Origin: Bacillota bacterium
Lineage (GTDB): Bacteria; Bacillota; Clostridia; Lachnospirales; Lachnospiraceae
NCBI GenBank assembly: GCA_023439125.1
Contig: JAEXOU010000012.1
Location: 124,001-188,000, forward strand
Direction: 5' to 3'
DNA: 64,000 nt
Position 1 is the first letter of the stretch. Each line of letters starts with the position of its first letter. The translations under genes and the position numbers were made by a program. Positions 37,561 to 46,297 of this stretch are shown here, one piece after another. The notes under the pieces were generated by a model, which saw nothing but the letters and a program-made list of their open reading frames with translations, did not search any database and was not told the DNA's origin.

Positions 37561-37822
37561 GGTGTCAAAAGTCCTTTTCTGAATTTAATTTGTCATTTTG
37601 CACATAAATAGACTTGCTAAAAATGGGATGACAAACATAATTTAGGAGCACACTGTTATGAAGTCGTCGGTACTTAGGGCCTGTATTTTAGGTCCTTATG
37701 TACCGTTACGAACTTCATTCAAGCGAAAGCGTGTTGCGTATAAATTATGTTTGTCATCCCATACTCATAACATTTCCTTGCGCAAAATGACATCAGACTT
37801 CTATCCTAAGGACTTTTGACAA
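37561..37822 (+). repeat. nested inverted-repeat element, copy C (most intact)
   Basis: About 260 bp. Ends are a perfect 14-bp inverted repeat, TGTCAAAAGTCCTT (37563-37576) and its complement (37808-37821). A second pair, TGTCATTTTGC(A/G)CA, is at 37591-37604 and 37779-37792. A third, perfect 21-bp pair starting ATGGGATGACAA is at 37623-37643 and 37742-37762. Inside lies a hairpin with GAAGT/ACTTC, CGGTAC/GTACCG and AGGGCCT/AGGTCCT, then a small GCGAAAGC hairpin with a GNRA-type loop. The whole unit could fold end to end. No protein coding was seen. Confidence 0.9.
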
Positions 37823-37838
37823 CTAAATACTCCCTTTT

Positions 37839-38240
37839 TTATTGATCCAAAAATCTCATCTTCGCACTATCTCTAGGGTCTTTCTGACGAACCGGTGTTT
37901 CTTTGTGATAAACGCTGTTTAATGTATTCGCAAGTTTTTCTTTACACACTGGGCAAAAACGCCCTGTTCGAATCATGGCTCCACAGTTTTCACAACTTAC
38001 TCCAACAACAGAATCCTCAGAGAAACATAAACGTTCTTCACGTATCCACTTATTTATTTGCTGAATGCTTACCTCATTATCATCGGATACTTGTTGAATT
38101 GTCGCTCTTGGATTATCTCGTATATACTCCTTAACAACACCAAACTTCTCTTCGATTTCCCTTGCGCAGGTTGGACATACAGGTGTCCCGCCGATATAGT
38201 TAAACAAGCGACCGCAATTTCTACAATTTCTTACATCCAT
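37839..38240 (-). CDS. YvyF-like flagellar-associated zinc-finger protein
   Basis: A 133-residue protein with zinc-binding pairs at both ends (CRNCGRLF...CPTC and CENCGAMI...CPVC) around a helix-turn-helix-like segment (RATIQQVSDDNEVSIQQINKWIREERL). This is the layout of YvyF (TIGR03826), found beside comFC and flgM in Firmicutes. ATG at 38240 is chosen because GGAGG lies 7 nt upstream. comFC lies directly upstream, preserving that neighbourhood; flgM does not follow here. Confidence 0.85.
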   Translation of the reverse strand: MDVRNCRNCGRLFNYIGGTPVCPTCAREIEEKFGVVKEYIRDNPRATIQQVSDDNEVSIQQINKWIREERLCFSEDSVVGVSCENCGAMIRTGRFCPVCKEKLANTLNSVYHKETPVRQKDPRDSAKMRFLDQ

Positions 38241-38251
38241 ATACATTCCTC

Positions 38252-38977
38252 CTAAAATCCACTTCCTATGCATACTGTAATAAAATAGACATTTCTGCAA
38301 CCTGCCTTTCGCAAGACATTTGCACAAGCTTCGATTGTACTGCCTGTAGTGTATATATCGTCTATAATCAATATTTTTTTATCCCATATCATGGATTCTT
38401 TTTCTTTGATTGTCGTAAATGCCTGAATCAGGTTGTGTAATCGTTCCTTCGGGTCTAATTTCTTTTGAGGGGTTGTGAATTTAGTTCGTATCAGCACATC
38501 ATTCATTACAGGTACTTCTAGATATTCGGATATTCCCTCCGCTAAAAGCTCGGCCTGATTAAAACCTCGAATCCGCTGTTTCCTTTTATGTAACGGGATT
38601 GGAATTATACAATCAATCCCCATTCCTTTTAATCTTTCTCCTGCATGAAGTATCAGCTGTTCCACATAAAATTCTGCATACTGTTTTAATCCGCGAAACT
38701 TATAATCCATCAAAGACTTCTTGATTGCACCTTCATACATAAAAATAGAAATTCCACTTTCATAATGTCCTACAGATTTCATACAATCAAAACAATATTC
38801 CTGCTCTTGTGTTTCAACTGGTTTGCTACAACGTTTGCATCGAGGCTCTTGAATGATTGGTAATTTTTCAACACACGACTTACATGCTTTCTTATCCTTT
38901 GGTATCACAATTTCATTACATAACGGACATCGCCTTGGAAAAGCAACATCCATTATGGAAAAATTAGAATCTGCCAT
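38252..38977 (-). CDS. comFC: ComF family phosphoribosyltransferase-like protein
   Basis: About 241 residues. The N-terminus has four zinc CxxC pairs (CPLC, CKSC, CKRC, CFDC); the C-terminal half is a type I phosphoribosyltransferase fold with the PRPP loop IIDDIYTTGST and IPIPLHKRKQRIRGFNQAELLA. ComFC proteins act in DNA uptake during competence. The start is uncertain: ATG at 38977 is given, TTG at 38986 and ATG at 38953 are alternatives; it abuts the stop of the upstream gene, so translational coupling is likely. Confidence 0.9.
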   Translation of the reverse strand: MADSNFSIMDVAFPRRCPLCNEIVIPKDKKACKSCVEKLPIIQEPRCKRCSKPVETQEQEYCFDCMKSVGHYESGISIFMYEGAIKKSLMDYKFRGLKQYAEFYVEQLILHAGERLKGMGIDCIIPIPLHKRKQRIRGFNQAELLAEGISEYLEVPVMNDVLIRTKFTTPQKKLDPKERLHNLIQAFTTIKEKESMIWDKKILIIDDIYTTGSTIEACANVLRKAGCRNVYFITVCIGSGF

Positions 38978-38989
38978 ACCAATCAAACA

Positions 38990-39904
38990 TTAGGAGAATA
39001 ATTTGCTTGGGTACTTACCTTGCGCAACTAAGCTCTTAATGGAATCGACTACTGACTGTTTATCTTCATGATATGTTACGCCAAACCACTTATCATTTGT
39101 CTTTAAAACTTTGACTGATGCTTTGTCTTTCTTTAACATATTCCCAACAACAGTTGGTAATAAATACTCTGCTTTAATATCCTCAGGCTTTATATTCTCT
39201 AAAAAGCTGACAAAACCTGTCTCTAATTCCTGTAAAAAGCTTGGTGTAAAACCCCACATATTCATAGAAACTGAGGAATCGATTGCAATTGTTACCTCAT
39301 TACCGGCTTCATCCTTACCAACGCAAACATCACCTTGTCTTGCTATACCAAAGGTTTCAACAACATCCGTTAAATAACCTTGCTCATCTACCTGACAAAC
39401 ACCTCTTGTTACTGTACCATTATCACTCAATGTATTACCTAACACAAATCCTGCCATAGAATAGGTATTCTTAGTTGCATCAACATTCTTTAAAAACTCA
39501 TTTATTTTTATAAAGCCTTCTTTACCATAATAATCATCTGCATTAATCACTGCAAAAGGATCTTTTACAATATCCTTACAGCAAAGAATTGCTTGACCTG
39601 TTCCCCATGGTTTTTTTCGCTCGGAAGGTACAGAAAAACCTGCTGGTAGTTTATCTAACTCCTGATAAACATATTCAACTTCAATCTGTTTTGCAATACG
39701 GTTTCCTATGATTTCTTTAAAATCCTTCTCTAAATCATGACGTATGATAAATACAACTTTATCGAAACCTGCGGCGATTGCATCATAAATGGAATAATCC
39801 ATAATAATCTCACCACTAGGTCCTACTTTCTCTAATTGTTTGATACCACCACCGTATCTGCTTCCAATACCTGCAGCCATAATTACTAAAGCTGTCTTAT
39901 TCAT
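38990..39904 (-). CDS. sugar-phosphate nucleotidyltransferase-like protein
   Basis: A 304-residue protein of the NTP-transferase fold. The N-terminal VIMAAGIGSRYGGGIKQL loop is the nucleotide-binding signature, with PWGTGQAILC and AVINADDYYG (metal-binding Asp) following. The family activates sugar-1-phosphates; the sugar and nucleotide cannot be told, and it is more divergent than GalU or RmlA. It lies between recD2 and comFC on the same strand. Confidence 0.88.
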   Translation of the reverse strand: MNKTALVIMAAGIGSRYGGGIKQLEKVGPSGEIIMDYSIYDAIAAGFDKVVFIIRHDLEKDFKEIIGNRIAKQIEVEYVYQELDKLPAGFSVPSERKKPWGTGQAILCCKDIVKDPFAVINADDYYGKEGFIKINEFLKNVDATKNTYSMAGFVLGNTLSDNGTVTRGVCQVDEQGYLTDVVETFGIARQGDVCVGKDEAGNEVTIAIDSSVSMNMWGFTPSFLQELETGFVSFLENIKPEDIKAEYLLPTVVGNMLKKDKASVKVLKTNDKWFGVTYHEDKQSVVDSIKSLVAQGKYPSKLFS

Positions 39905-39993
39905 GAGAGATACCTCCGAAATTTATTATGATTAGTAACATAGATAACATAATCTTTTATTACCATCTAAAAATATTATACAACATATATTGA

Positions 39994-42216
39994 CTACATG
40001 CACGTATTTCTTTCTATTATTCTATCGCAAAGTCCAGAATATCGTTTCATTTCGCTGACATTTTCTATCATATTTTGCACCATAGCATCACTACCTACTA
40101 TGGTAACGCACTGCTTTGCTCTTGTTACTGCTGTATATAGTAAATTACGATTGAATAACATACGAGGACCACTCAGAATCGGAAGCACTACTGCTGGATA
40201 TTCACTACCTTGCGACTTATGAATTGTAACAGCATATGCAAGTTCGAGTTCCTCTAATTGCGTAAATGGATATTCTACTAATCTTCCTTCGTCAAATTCG
40301 ACTGTTACTTGTTCTGAAAATAAATTGATTTCACGTATAATTCCTGTATCGCCATTAAATACACCAGTTCCACTATCAATTGTTATTCCATAGCGGCTTT
40401 TTGTCTCCCAGGTAATTTGATAATTATTCTTTATCTGCATTACCTTATCGCCTTCACGAAAAATAGTACCCATATACTCTTTTTCTTTCTTCTTCTCACT
40501 TGGAGCATTCAAGTATTGCTGTAATACTTGATTCAACCGTTCTACACCAAGTTCTCCCTTACGCATCGGCGTAAGCACTTGAACATCAAAAGCTGATGCA
40601 TTCACGTATTTTGGCATCTTATCACGTACCAACTGAATAATTACATTTGTAATAACATTCACATCATCTCTTTTCAACAAAAAGAAATCCTTACTCTTAT
40701 TATCCAGACGGATATGCTCTCCAGAATTAATTTTATGAGCATTGACAATAATATCACTTTCAGAAGCTTGACGGAAAATCTTTGTTAACTTAACAACTGG
40801 AAATGCATTCGAATTAATAATGTCTTTTAAAACATTTCCAGGACCAACGCTTGGAAGCTGATTGACATCTCCTACGAGGATAACACGTGTTCCAACTGGG
40901 ATTGCCTTTAGGAGAGAATGCATTAGGGATATATCAACCATTGACATCTCATCCACAATAATGACATCTGTTTCCAAAGGATTCGTTTCATTTCGTTCAA
41001 ACATCATTCGATCATTATCTTCAAGGCCTTTGCTAATTTCAAGCATCCGATGAATTGTACTAGCCTCAAAACCTGTAGTTTCCTTCATACGTTTTGCTGC
41101 TCGACCAGTTGGTGCTGCTAATAACATTTCCATACCTTCGGCCTCAAAAAAACGTAAAATTGTATTAATTGTTGTTGTTTTACCTGTACCAGGACCGCCA
41201 GTAATAATCAGCAAGCCATGTCGAACAGCTTCAAATACAGCTTGGCGCTGCATTTCATCTAATTCAATTTTAGCCTCCTTCTGTATATTGGCAAGACGTG
41301 TACTAATCTGTGTATCCATGACATCATAAGTAATATTTAAGTCATGTAACATACTTGCTGTATTTAGTTCTGTATAATAATAGATGATACTGTAAATCTG
41401 GGCTTCAGGTTCTGCCTCCTTGATTACAATTTTCTTCTCAAATGCAAGCCCTATTAGATGTCTCTCAATCACTTCCGCATCTACACATAAGGTTTCGCAA
41501 GTCTTTGAAATTAGTAAGCTCTTTGGAAGATAAACATGTCCATTATTTGCACCTTGTAATAATGTATATAAAATTCCTGCTCGAACACGATAATCAGAAT
41601 CTGAGCGAATTCCTACTCTCGTCGCAATCTCATCTGCAATTTTAAACCCAACACCACTAATATCCTCTGCAAGACGATATGGATTCTCTTGGATGATGGA
41701 ATACATTCGCTCTCCATATTGATTATAGATTTTGACTGCTAAATTTAAAGAGATTCCATACTTTTGCAAGAATAACATTGCATTTCGAAGCTCACGTTTC
41801 TCAGAAAATTGACGATAGATCTCGCGTGCCATCTTCTCACTTATCCCCTTAACTTCCGCTAACCGTTCTGGCTCCGATTCAATAATCTTAAATGTATTCT
41901 CTTTAAATCTCCTTATAATCCTAGCTGCTAAAGCGGTACCTACACCTTTAATGGCTCCAGATCCAAGATAACGTTCCATCGACATTAAGTCTTCCGGTTC
42001 TTTCATTTCATAAGCACTTACTGTAAATTGAGAACCATACATTGGATGTTCCGTATATGTTCCGGTCAAAGAAAGATATTCTCCTTCGTTAATAAAGGAA
42101 AATGTACCGACACACGTAATCTCATCATCATCATTCATCAAACTCATTACGGTATAACCATTTTCACTATTCCGGAATACAATTCTTTCTACATAACCTT
42201 CTAATTGCTCTGCCAT
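39994..42216 (-). CDS. recD2: ATP-dependent RecD2-like DNA helicase
   Basis: A 740-residue SF1B helicase. An N-terminal OB-like and helix-hairpin-helix part (GSGAIKGVGTALAARII, SGVGFKIADEIA) precedes motor motifs: Walker A ITGGPGTGKTTTI, VDEMSMVDISLMH, GDVNQLPSVGPGNVL, and the C-terminal AYAVTIHKSQGSEYPAV. RecD2 acts alone with 5'-3' polarity in RecBC-less Firmicutes and is linked to replication fork and mismatch functions. Length is typical. Confidence 0.97.
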   Translation of the reverse strand: MAEQLEGYVERIVFRNSENGYTVMSLMNDDDEITCVGTFSFINEGEYLSLTGTYTEHPMYGSQFTVSAYEMKEPEDLMSMERYLGSGAIKGVGTALAARIIRRFKENTFKIIESEPERLAEVKGISEKMAREIYRQFSEKRELRNAMLFLQKYGISLNLAVKIYNQYGERMYSIIQENPYRLAEDISGVGFKIADEIATRVGIRSDSDYRVRAGILYTLLQGANNGHVYLPKSLLISKTCETLCVDAEVIERHLIGLAFEKKIVIKEAEPEAQIYSIIYYYTELNTASMLHDLNITYDVMDTQISTRLANIQKEAKIELDEMQRQAVFEAVRHGLLIITGGPGTGKTTTINTILRFFEAEGMEMLLAAPTGRAAKRMKETTGFEASTIHRMLEISKGLEDNDRMMFERNETNPLETDVIIVDEMSMVDISLMHSLLKAIPVGTRVILVGDVNQLPSVGPGNVLKDIINSNAFPVVKLTKIFRQASESDIIVNAHKINSGEHIRLDNKSKDFFLLKRDDVNVITNVIIQLVRDKMPKYVNASAFDVQVLTPMRKGELGVERLNQVLQQYLNAPSEKKKEKEYMGTIFREGDKVMQIKNNYQITWETKSRYGITIDSGTGVFNGDTGIIREINLFSEQVTVEFDEGRLVEYPFTQLEELELAYAVTIHKSQGSEYPAVVLPILSGPRMLFNRNLLYTAVTRAKQCVTIVGSDAMVQNMIENVSEMKRYSGLCDRIIERNTCM

Positions 42217-42238
42217 ATCTCTCCCTCAATATATAATA

Positions 42239-42280
42239 AGGGTGTGGCAAGATTGTTTCTCAATCATTTGCAACACCCTA
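42239..42280 (-). terminator. terminator of the flagellar rod gene group
   Basis: Long stem (GGGTGT-GCAA-TGATTG with CAATC-TGC-ACACCC, few mismatches; read on the minus strand) followed by TTATTATAT, about 30 bp after the rod-binding protein gene. Confidence 0.75.
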
Positions 42281-42312
42281 TACCTAATCGTATTAATTAA
42301 GAATAACTTAAT

Positions 42313-42669
42313 CTATAACTTCTGATTTCTTTTCATTGACTCATATAATTGCTGAGCAATTCCAAGATTACCTGACTCTGTTATGTCCTCTGCATACTTT
42401 TCATATAACATATCACCAAAGTAGGTCATATATTCGCCTTCATCGTCATCGCTTTTTGCAACGGTTGACTTCACTTGTTTCATTACTTGGGTTACTAAGT
42501 AGCTTTCGAAGCTCTTACATGCATCCATAAGTTCCTCATCAGTTGCATTTTCTAAATTTCCTGACAACTTAGCCTCTAACTCATTCCCAATCTTGGATGT
42601 ATTTGATGTACTAGTCGCTTGCGCAGCGGTATTATAAAAACTTGACTCATCTCCAATACGAATGCTCAT
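42313..42669 (-). CDS. flagellar rod-binding protein (FlgJ N-terminal type)
   Basis: A 118-residue protein matching only the rod-binding part of FlgJ: DACKSFESYLVTQVMKQVKSTV and EYMTYFGDMLYEKYAEDITESGNLGIAQQLYES. The muramidase half of proteobacterial FlgJ is absent, as usual in Firmicutes. ATG at 42669 with GAAAGGG 8 nt upstream is chosen over an in-frame GTG. Last gene of the mreB-flgF-flgG group, 21 bp after flgG. Confidence 0.9.
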   Translation of the reverse strand: MSIRIGDESSFYNTAAQATSTSNTSKIGNELEAKLSGNLENATDEELMDACKSFESYLVTQVMKQVKSTVAKSDDDEGEYMTYFGDMLYEKYAEDITESGNLGIAQQLYESMKRNQKL

Positions 42670-42689
42670 AACTAACACCCTTTCTTACG

Positions 42690-43505
42690 TTAACCTCGAA
42701 GGTTATTCGCTTGCTGTAACATCTCATCTGCTGCCTTAATTGTTTTTGAATTCATTTCATATGCTCTTTGGGCTACAATCAGATTTACAATTTCATTCGC
42801 TGTATCTACGTTAGAACCTTCCAAATAACCAGAGTGTACTTTGCTTTGTGTTAATGCGGCATCATTTGCTTCCATTCTTACCGCTCCTGATGCTTCTGTT
42901 TCATAATACAAACTCTGACCTGCTTTTTCTAGGCCTGAAGGGTTATTGAACTGAGCTAATCCTATTTTGATATTGAGGTTTTGCATTACATTATTATTAC
43001 CTGGATACATGAAATTACCATATTCATCAACTTCAATTTTCGATGTATTAATATCATTCGAAAATTTGATTGGCTGCCCATTGGAATCTAGGACACGAAA
43101 GCCATCTGCCGTTGCTAATGTTAATCCATCCGAAGCAATTGCTAATTGAAATGAACCATTTCTTGTATATGCCGTATTTCCATCGGCATCTTGAATAGCA
43201 AAAAAACCGTTACCTTCTACTGCAAAGTCCCAGTCATTATCGGTTGCGTTTAAAGGTCCTTGTTTAAAAATTGATACGATTCCATTCGTTCTGACACCCG
43301 AACCAACCTGAGCAACTACTGGTTTAGCGTTACCCTCAGCATCCGTCGTCTTTGTTTGAATCTTTTGGTATAGCAAAGAAGAAAACTGAGTTTCTTCTTT
43401 TTTATATCCTGCCGTATTAATATTAGCAAAATTGTTTGAGATTGTATCAAGATTAGTCTGCTGTGATGTCATACCGGAAGCTCCGGTCCATAAAGCTCTC
43501 ATCAT
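42690..43505 (-). CDS. flagellar basal-body rod protein, FlgG/FlhP-like
   Basis: A 271-residue rod/hook protein. The N-terminal helix with NLDTISNNFANINTAGYKKEE and C-terminal ANEIVNLIVAQRAYEMNSKTIKAADEMLQ are the terminal coiled-coil motifs of the FlgG family, with AVEGNGFFAIQ between. It is downstream of a FlgF-like paralogue (26-bp gap) and an mreB homologue, the order mbl-flhO-flhP of Bacillus subtilis. It is exported by the flagellar type III apparatus. Confidence 0.93.
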   Translation of the reverse strand: MMRALWTGASGMTSQQTNLDTISNNFANINTAGYKKEETQFSSLLYQKIQTKTTDAEGNAKPVVAQVGSGVRTNGIVSIFKQGPLNATDNDWDFAVEGNGFFAIQDADGNTAYTRNGSFQLAIASDGLTLATADGFRVLDSNGQPIKFSNDINTSKIEVDEYGNFMYPGNNNVMQNLNIKIGLAQFNNPSGLEKAGQSLYYETEASGAVRMEANDAALTQSKVHSGYLEGSNVDTANEIVNLIVAQRAYEMNSKTIKAADEMLQQANNLRG

Positions 43506-43531
43506 ATGTTTACCTACCTCCTAGGGCTTGC

Positions 43532-44305
43532 CTATAGCTTACCAATAGAATTTGCTGCTAATTCTAAGGTACCATCTACCGATTGAATTACCTTTTGATT
43601 TGCTTCATAAGCGCGAGTAATAGAAATTAAATTCACCATTTCACGCACTACATTGACATTGGATTGCTCTGTAAATCCTTGTCGTACGGAGCCGCTAGCC
43701 TCTTTTTCAGTGGCGCCTTGCTCTGCACCGTACATGGTTTCTCCATACTTTTTAAGATAATCATAATCTTCAAAATCTTTGATAACTAGCCTGTCAATCA
43801 ATTGGTCATCTGCATAGACAGAACCATTTACATCAATAACAACTTTACCTACATCTGTTGGTACTTGTAAATTCCCACTTTCGCTCACTAGATGATTTCC
43901 GTTAACATCAACGATATAGCCCTCTTTATCCATCACGAGCTGAGCAGCACGAGAATACCTTAAATTCTCGTTCCCATTTGCATCTATTACTGATAATGTG
44001 AAAAATCCATTTCCCTCCATAGCAAGGTCATAAGTATTTCCCGTCTCACGAAGTGAACCTTGAGTATAATCCGTATATACTTCTCCCAATTTCACGCCTA
44101 GAGACATTGTTCCAATATTGGAATCACTAATCGTGCCTGATTGATCGCGAACTTTTATTGCTAGCATATCATCGAAGGATTGGTTTGTAACGCCCTCCTT
44201 CTTATAGCCAACAGTTGCCGAATTTGCAAGGTTATTTGAGATGATATCCAATCGTTTTTGTTCATTTGCCATACCGGTCCAAGCCGTATATAAACCTCTA
44301 ACCAT
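43532..44305 (-). CDS. flagellar basal-body rod protein, FlgF/FlhO-like
   Basis: A 257-residue rod protein. RLDIISNNLANSATVGYKKEG and the C-terminal REMVNLISITRAYEANQKVIQSVDGTLELAANSIGKL are family motifs, with DLAMEGNGFFTL between. AAGGAG lies 6 nt before the ATG. It forms the proximal or distal rod with the FlgG-like protein downstream. Confidence 0.93.
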   Translation of the reverse strand: MVRGLYTAWTGMANEQKRLDIISNNLANSATVGYKKEGVTNQSFDDMLAIKVRDQSGTISDSNIGTMSLGVKLGEVYTDYTQGSLRETGNTYDLAMEGNGFFTLSVIDANGNENLRYSRAAQLVMDKEGYIVDVNGNHLVSESGNLQVPTDVGKVVIDVNGSVYADDQLIDRLVIKDFEDYDYLKKYGETMYGAEQGATEKEASGSVRQGFTEQSNVNVVREMVNLISITRAYEANQKVIQSVDGTLELAANSIGKL

Positions 44306-44368
44306 ATCCTGCTCCTTTTTTTAACCAAGTTCTGATATTCAACAAACAATCAGCTAATTTGTATTTAA

Positions 44369-45358
44369 TCAGTCTTTACGACCACTTAGAAACTCAACAA
44401 ACTTACCAGTTCCAATAGCAACAGCTGTCATTGGATCTTCTGCTGTCATTGTTGTTATACCAGTCTTCTCTTCAATTAATTCCTCTAAACCATAAAGTAA
44501 GCATCCACCACCTGTAAGAACGATACCACGGTCAGCAATATCTGCAGCCAATTCTGGTGGAGTTTTTTCTAATACACTATGAACTGCTTCTACAATTTGA
44601 GATGTTGTCTCACGAAGAGCTTCTTCTGTTTCTTCACTTGTTACAGAAATTGTCTTTGGAAGACCTGTTACAAGATTACGTCCACGAACATCCATAGCAA
44701 CAACCTCTGGTCTACGGTAAGCAGAACCAATCTTAATCTTTATATCTTCTGCTGTTCTTTCACCAATTAATAAGTTATGTTTCTTACGCATATATCGAAC
44801 AATTGCCTCATCAAAATCATCACCTGCAATTTTGATAGAAGTAGATACAACTGTTCCACCTAAAGATATAACTGCAATATCAGATGTACCGCCACCGATA
44901 TCAACAATCATATTACCACAAGGTCTTGAAATATCAATTCCTGCTCCAATTGCAGCTGCAATTGGTTCTTCGATAATAGCAACATCTCTTGCACCAGCCT
45001 GATAAGTTGCATCCTCAACTGCCTTCTTCTCAACCTCGGTTACGCCACTTGGTACACATACACTAATAATAGGTTTACGGAAACGTTGTTTACCAACTGC
45101 TTTTTGTATAAAGTATTTTAACATCTTTTCAGTTACTGTATAGTCAGAAATAACACCTTGTCTTAAAGGACGTACTGCAACAATGTTCCCAGGAGTTCTA
45201 CCGAGCATTAATCGGGCTTCTTCTCCTATCGCTTTAATCTTATTTGTATCACGATCAAATGCAACAACAGAAGGCTCTTTTAATACAACACCTTTTCCCT
45301 TTATATAAACTAAGACACTTGCTGTTCCCAAATCAATTCCGATGTCACTACCTAACAT
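44369..45358 (-). CDS. mreB: MreB/Mbl family actin-like cell shape protein
   Basis: A 329-residue actin-like ATPase. Phosphate loops SDIGIDLGTASVLVY and MIVDIGGGTSDIAVISLGG, with the adenosine site ADIADRGIVLTGGGCLLYGL. It polymerizes beneath the membrane to guide cell-wall synthesis. The following flgF/flgG genes match the position of Bacillus mbl rather than mreB (which sits with mreCD). AAAGGAG precedes the ATG. A small frame and a promoter lie in its leader. Confidence 0.96.
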   Translation of the reverse strand: MLGSDIGIDLGTASVLVYIKGKGVVLKEPSVVAFDRDTNKIKAIGEEARLMLGRTPGNIVAVRPLRQGVISDYTVTEKMLKYFIQKAVGKQRFRKPIISVCVPSGVTEVEKKAVEDATYQAGARDVAIIEEPIAAAIGAGIDISRPCGNMIVDIGGGTSDIAVISLGGTVVSTSIKIAGDDFDEAIVRYMRKKHNLLIGERTAEDIKIKIGSAYRRPEVVAMDVRGRNLVTGLPKTISVTSEETEEALRETTSQIVEAVHSVLEKTPPELAADIADRGIVLTGGGCLLYGLEELIEEKTGITTMTAEDPMTAVAIGTGKFVEFLSGRKD

Positions 45359-45535
45359 TGTAATTCTCCTTTCAAACTTCCGAAAATTTCGTCTATAATC
45401 TATTATTTTATCCTAATATCAATTCTAAACATATTCTCTTATATTATAAACGCCTTTCATGAAATTTTCAAAGGAAATTTTCAAAACTTTTCCTTAATTC
45501 TTCTTTTATGACATATAATTACACATATAACAAAA

Positions 45536-45607
45536 TTATGCGGTATCTTTAGAGAAATTCACATGTTGTATTGTACCTGCGATGCCATCTTCTCTCAGAA
45601 TTACCAT
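45536..45607 (-). CDS. possible 23-residue leader peptide upstream of mreB
   Basis: A very short frame (begins MVILREDG, ends SKDTA) with an unusually strong ribosome site GGAGGT 7 nt before ATG, placed about 35 bp after a promoter-like pair. It ends 177 bp before mreB. No homologue is known to me. It may be a regulatory leader peptide or a chance frame in a structured leader; a tandem 13-bp repeat (45461-45485) lies between it and mreB. Confidence 0.4.
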   Translation of the reverse strand: MVILREDGIAGTIQHVNFSKDTA

Positions 45608-45647
45608 TCTACCCACCTCCATGTTAATTGGATAAATACTGACATTC

Positions 45648-45675
45648 TCTATATCGACATATTATCTATAATCAA
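45648..45675 (-). promoter_or_regulatory. promoter upstream of the mreB leader
   Basis: TTGATT (45675-45670), 16-bp spacer, TATAGA (45653-45648) on the minus strand. The implied leader to mreB is about 280 nt. Confidence 0.4.
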
Positions 45676-45774
45676 TCACTAGTTTTACTTTGTTTTTTTA
45701 GAATGTCATGTTATTATAGATAGTGTCTATTTATGAGCAATAGTACCACCTTAGTAATATATTGGAGGATTAGC

Positions 45775-46275
45775 ATGGAACAAAAGTGGAGTCATAATTC
45801 AAATAAACAAGGAAAGTTAATGGATCTTCAGTTGATGCGAATCAGTAAATTTCATTCACTTATTATCTCCAAGACGATAGGAAGCATTCTATTACTTGTC
45901 TACCTAATTACATCGATGCTTCTGACAAAAGCTAGTGTACCTGCATTCTATATTTTGGCTGCTAATAATATACTCCCTCACCTTCTTACTCTTGTAATAA
46001 AGCAAAAAAAAGAAGCAGAAGAAACAATTCTTCCACTCCTTGCTAAAAAATATAAATACACCGATCTCAATTACCAAAGTAATTCCATATCGTCTCTGAT
46101 TGTATTTTTGATGCTGTTTCTCTGGCAGCAACGGGAGATTAATACACCTAGCTCCTTAGGTTTGCTATCTCTTGCACCTGTTACTATTTTATTTTTAATG
46201 TTTATGATACGTGTATGTGGAAATATATATTTTCGAAAAAAATTCCATCGGATGCTTATTTACAGTAACTATTAG
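45775..46275 (+). CDS. hypothetical membrane protein, 166 residues
   Basis: Not recognised. Four hydrophobic segments are visible (about 30-50, 53-72, 104-118, 126-146) with basic loops. ATG at 45775 is chosen because GGAGG lies 7 nt upstream. It is the only plus-strand gene here and is convergent with the EAL-domain gene (22 bp between stops). It has an N-terminal hydrophilic stretch and no signal peptide. Confidence 0.7.
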   Translation: MEQKWSHNSNKQGKLMDLQLMRISKFHSLIISKTIGSILLLVYLITSMLLTKASVPAFYILAANNILPHLLTLVIKQKKEAEETILPLLAKKYKYTDLNYQSNSISSLIVFLMLFLWQQREINTPSSLGLLSLAPVTILFLMFMIRVCGNIYFRKKFHRMLIYSNY

Positions 46276-46297
46276 GCGCTCTGTATTTAGGTCTGAA

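Noticed and set aside
37516..37603. CRISPR-like array
   Set aside because: Only two units with a 42-bp period, both matching the end of the dispersed repeat; no spacers and no cas genes.
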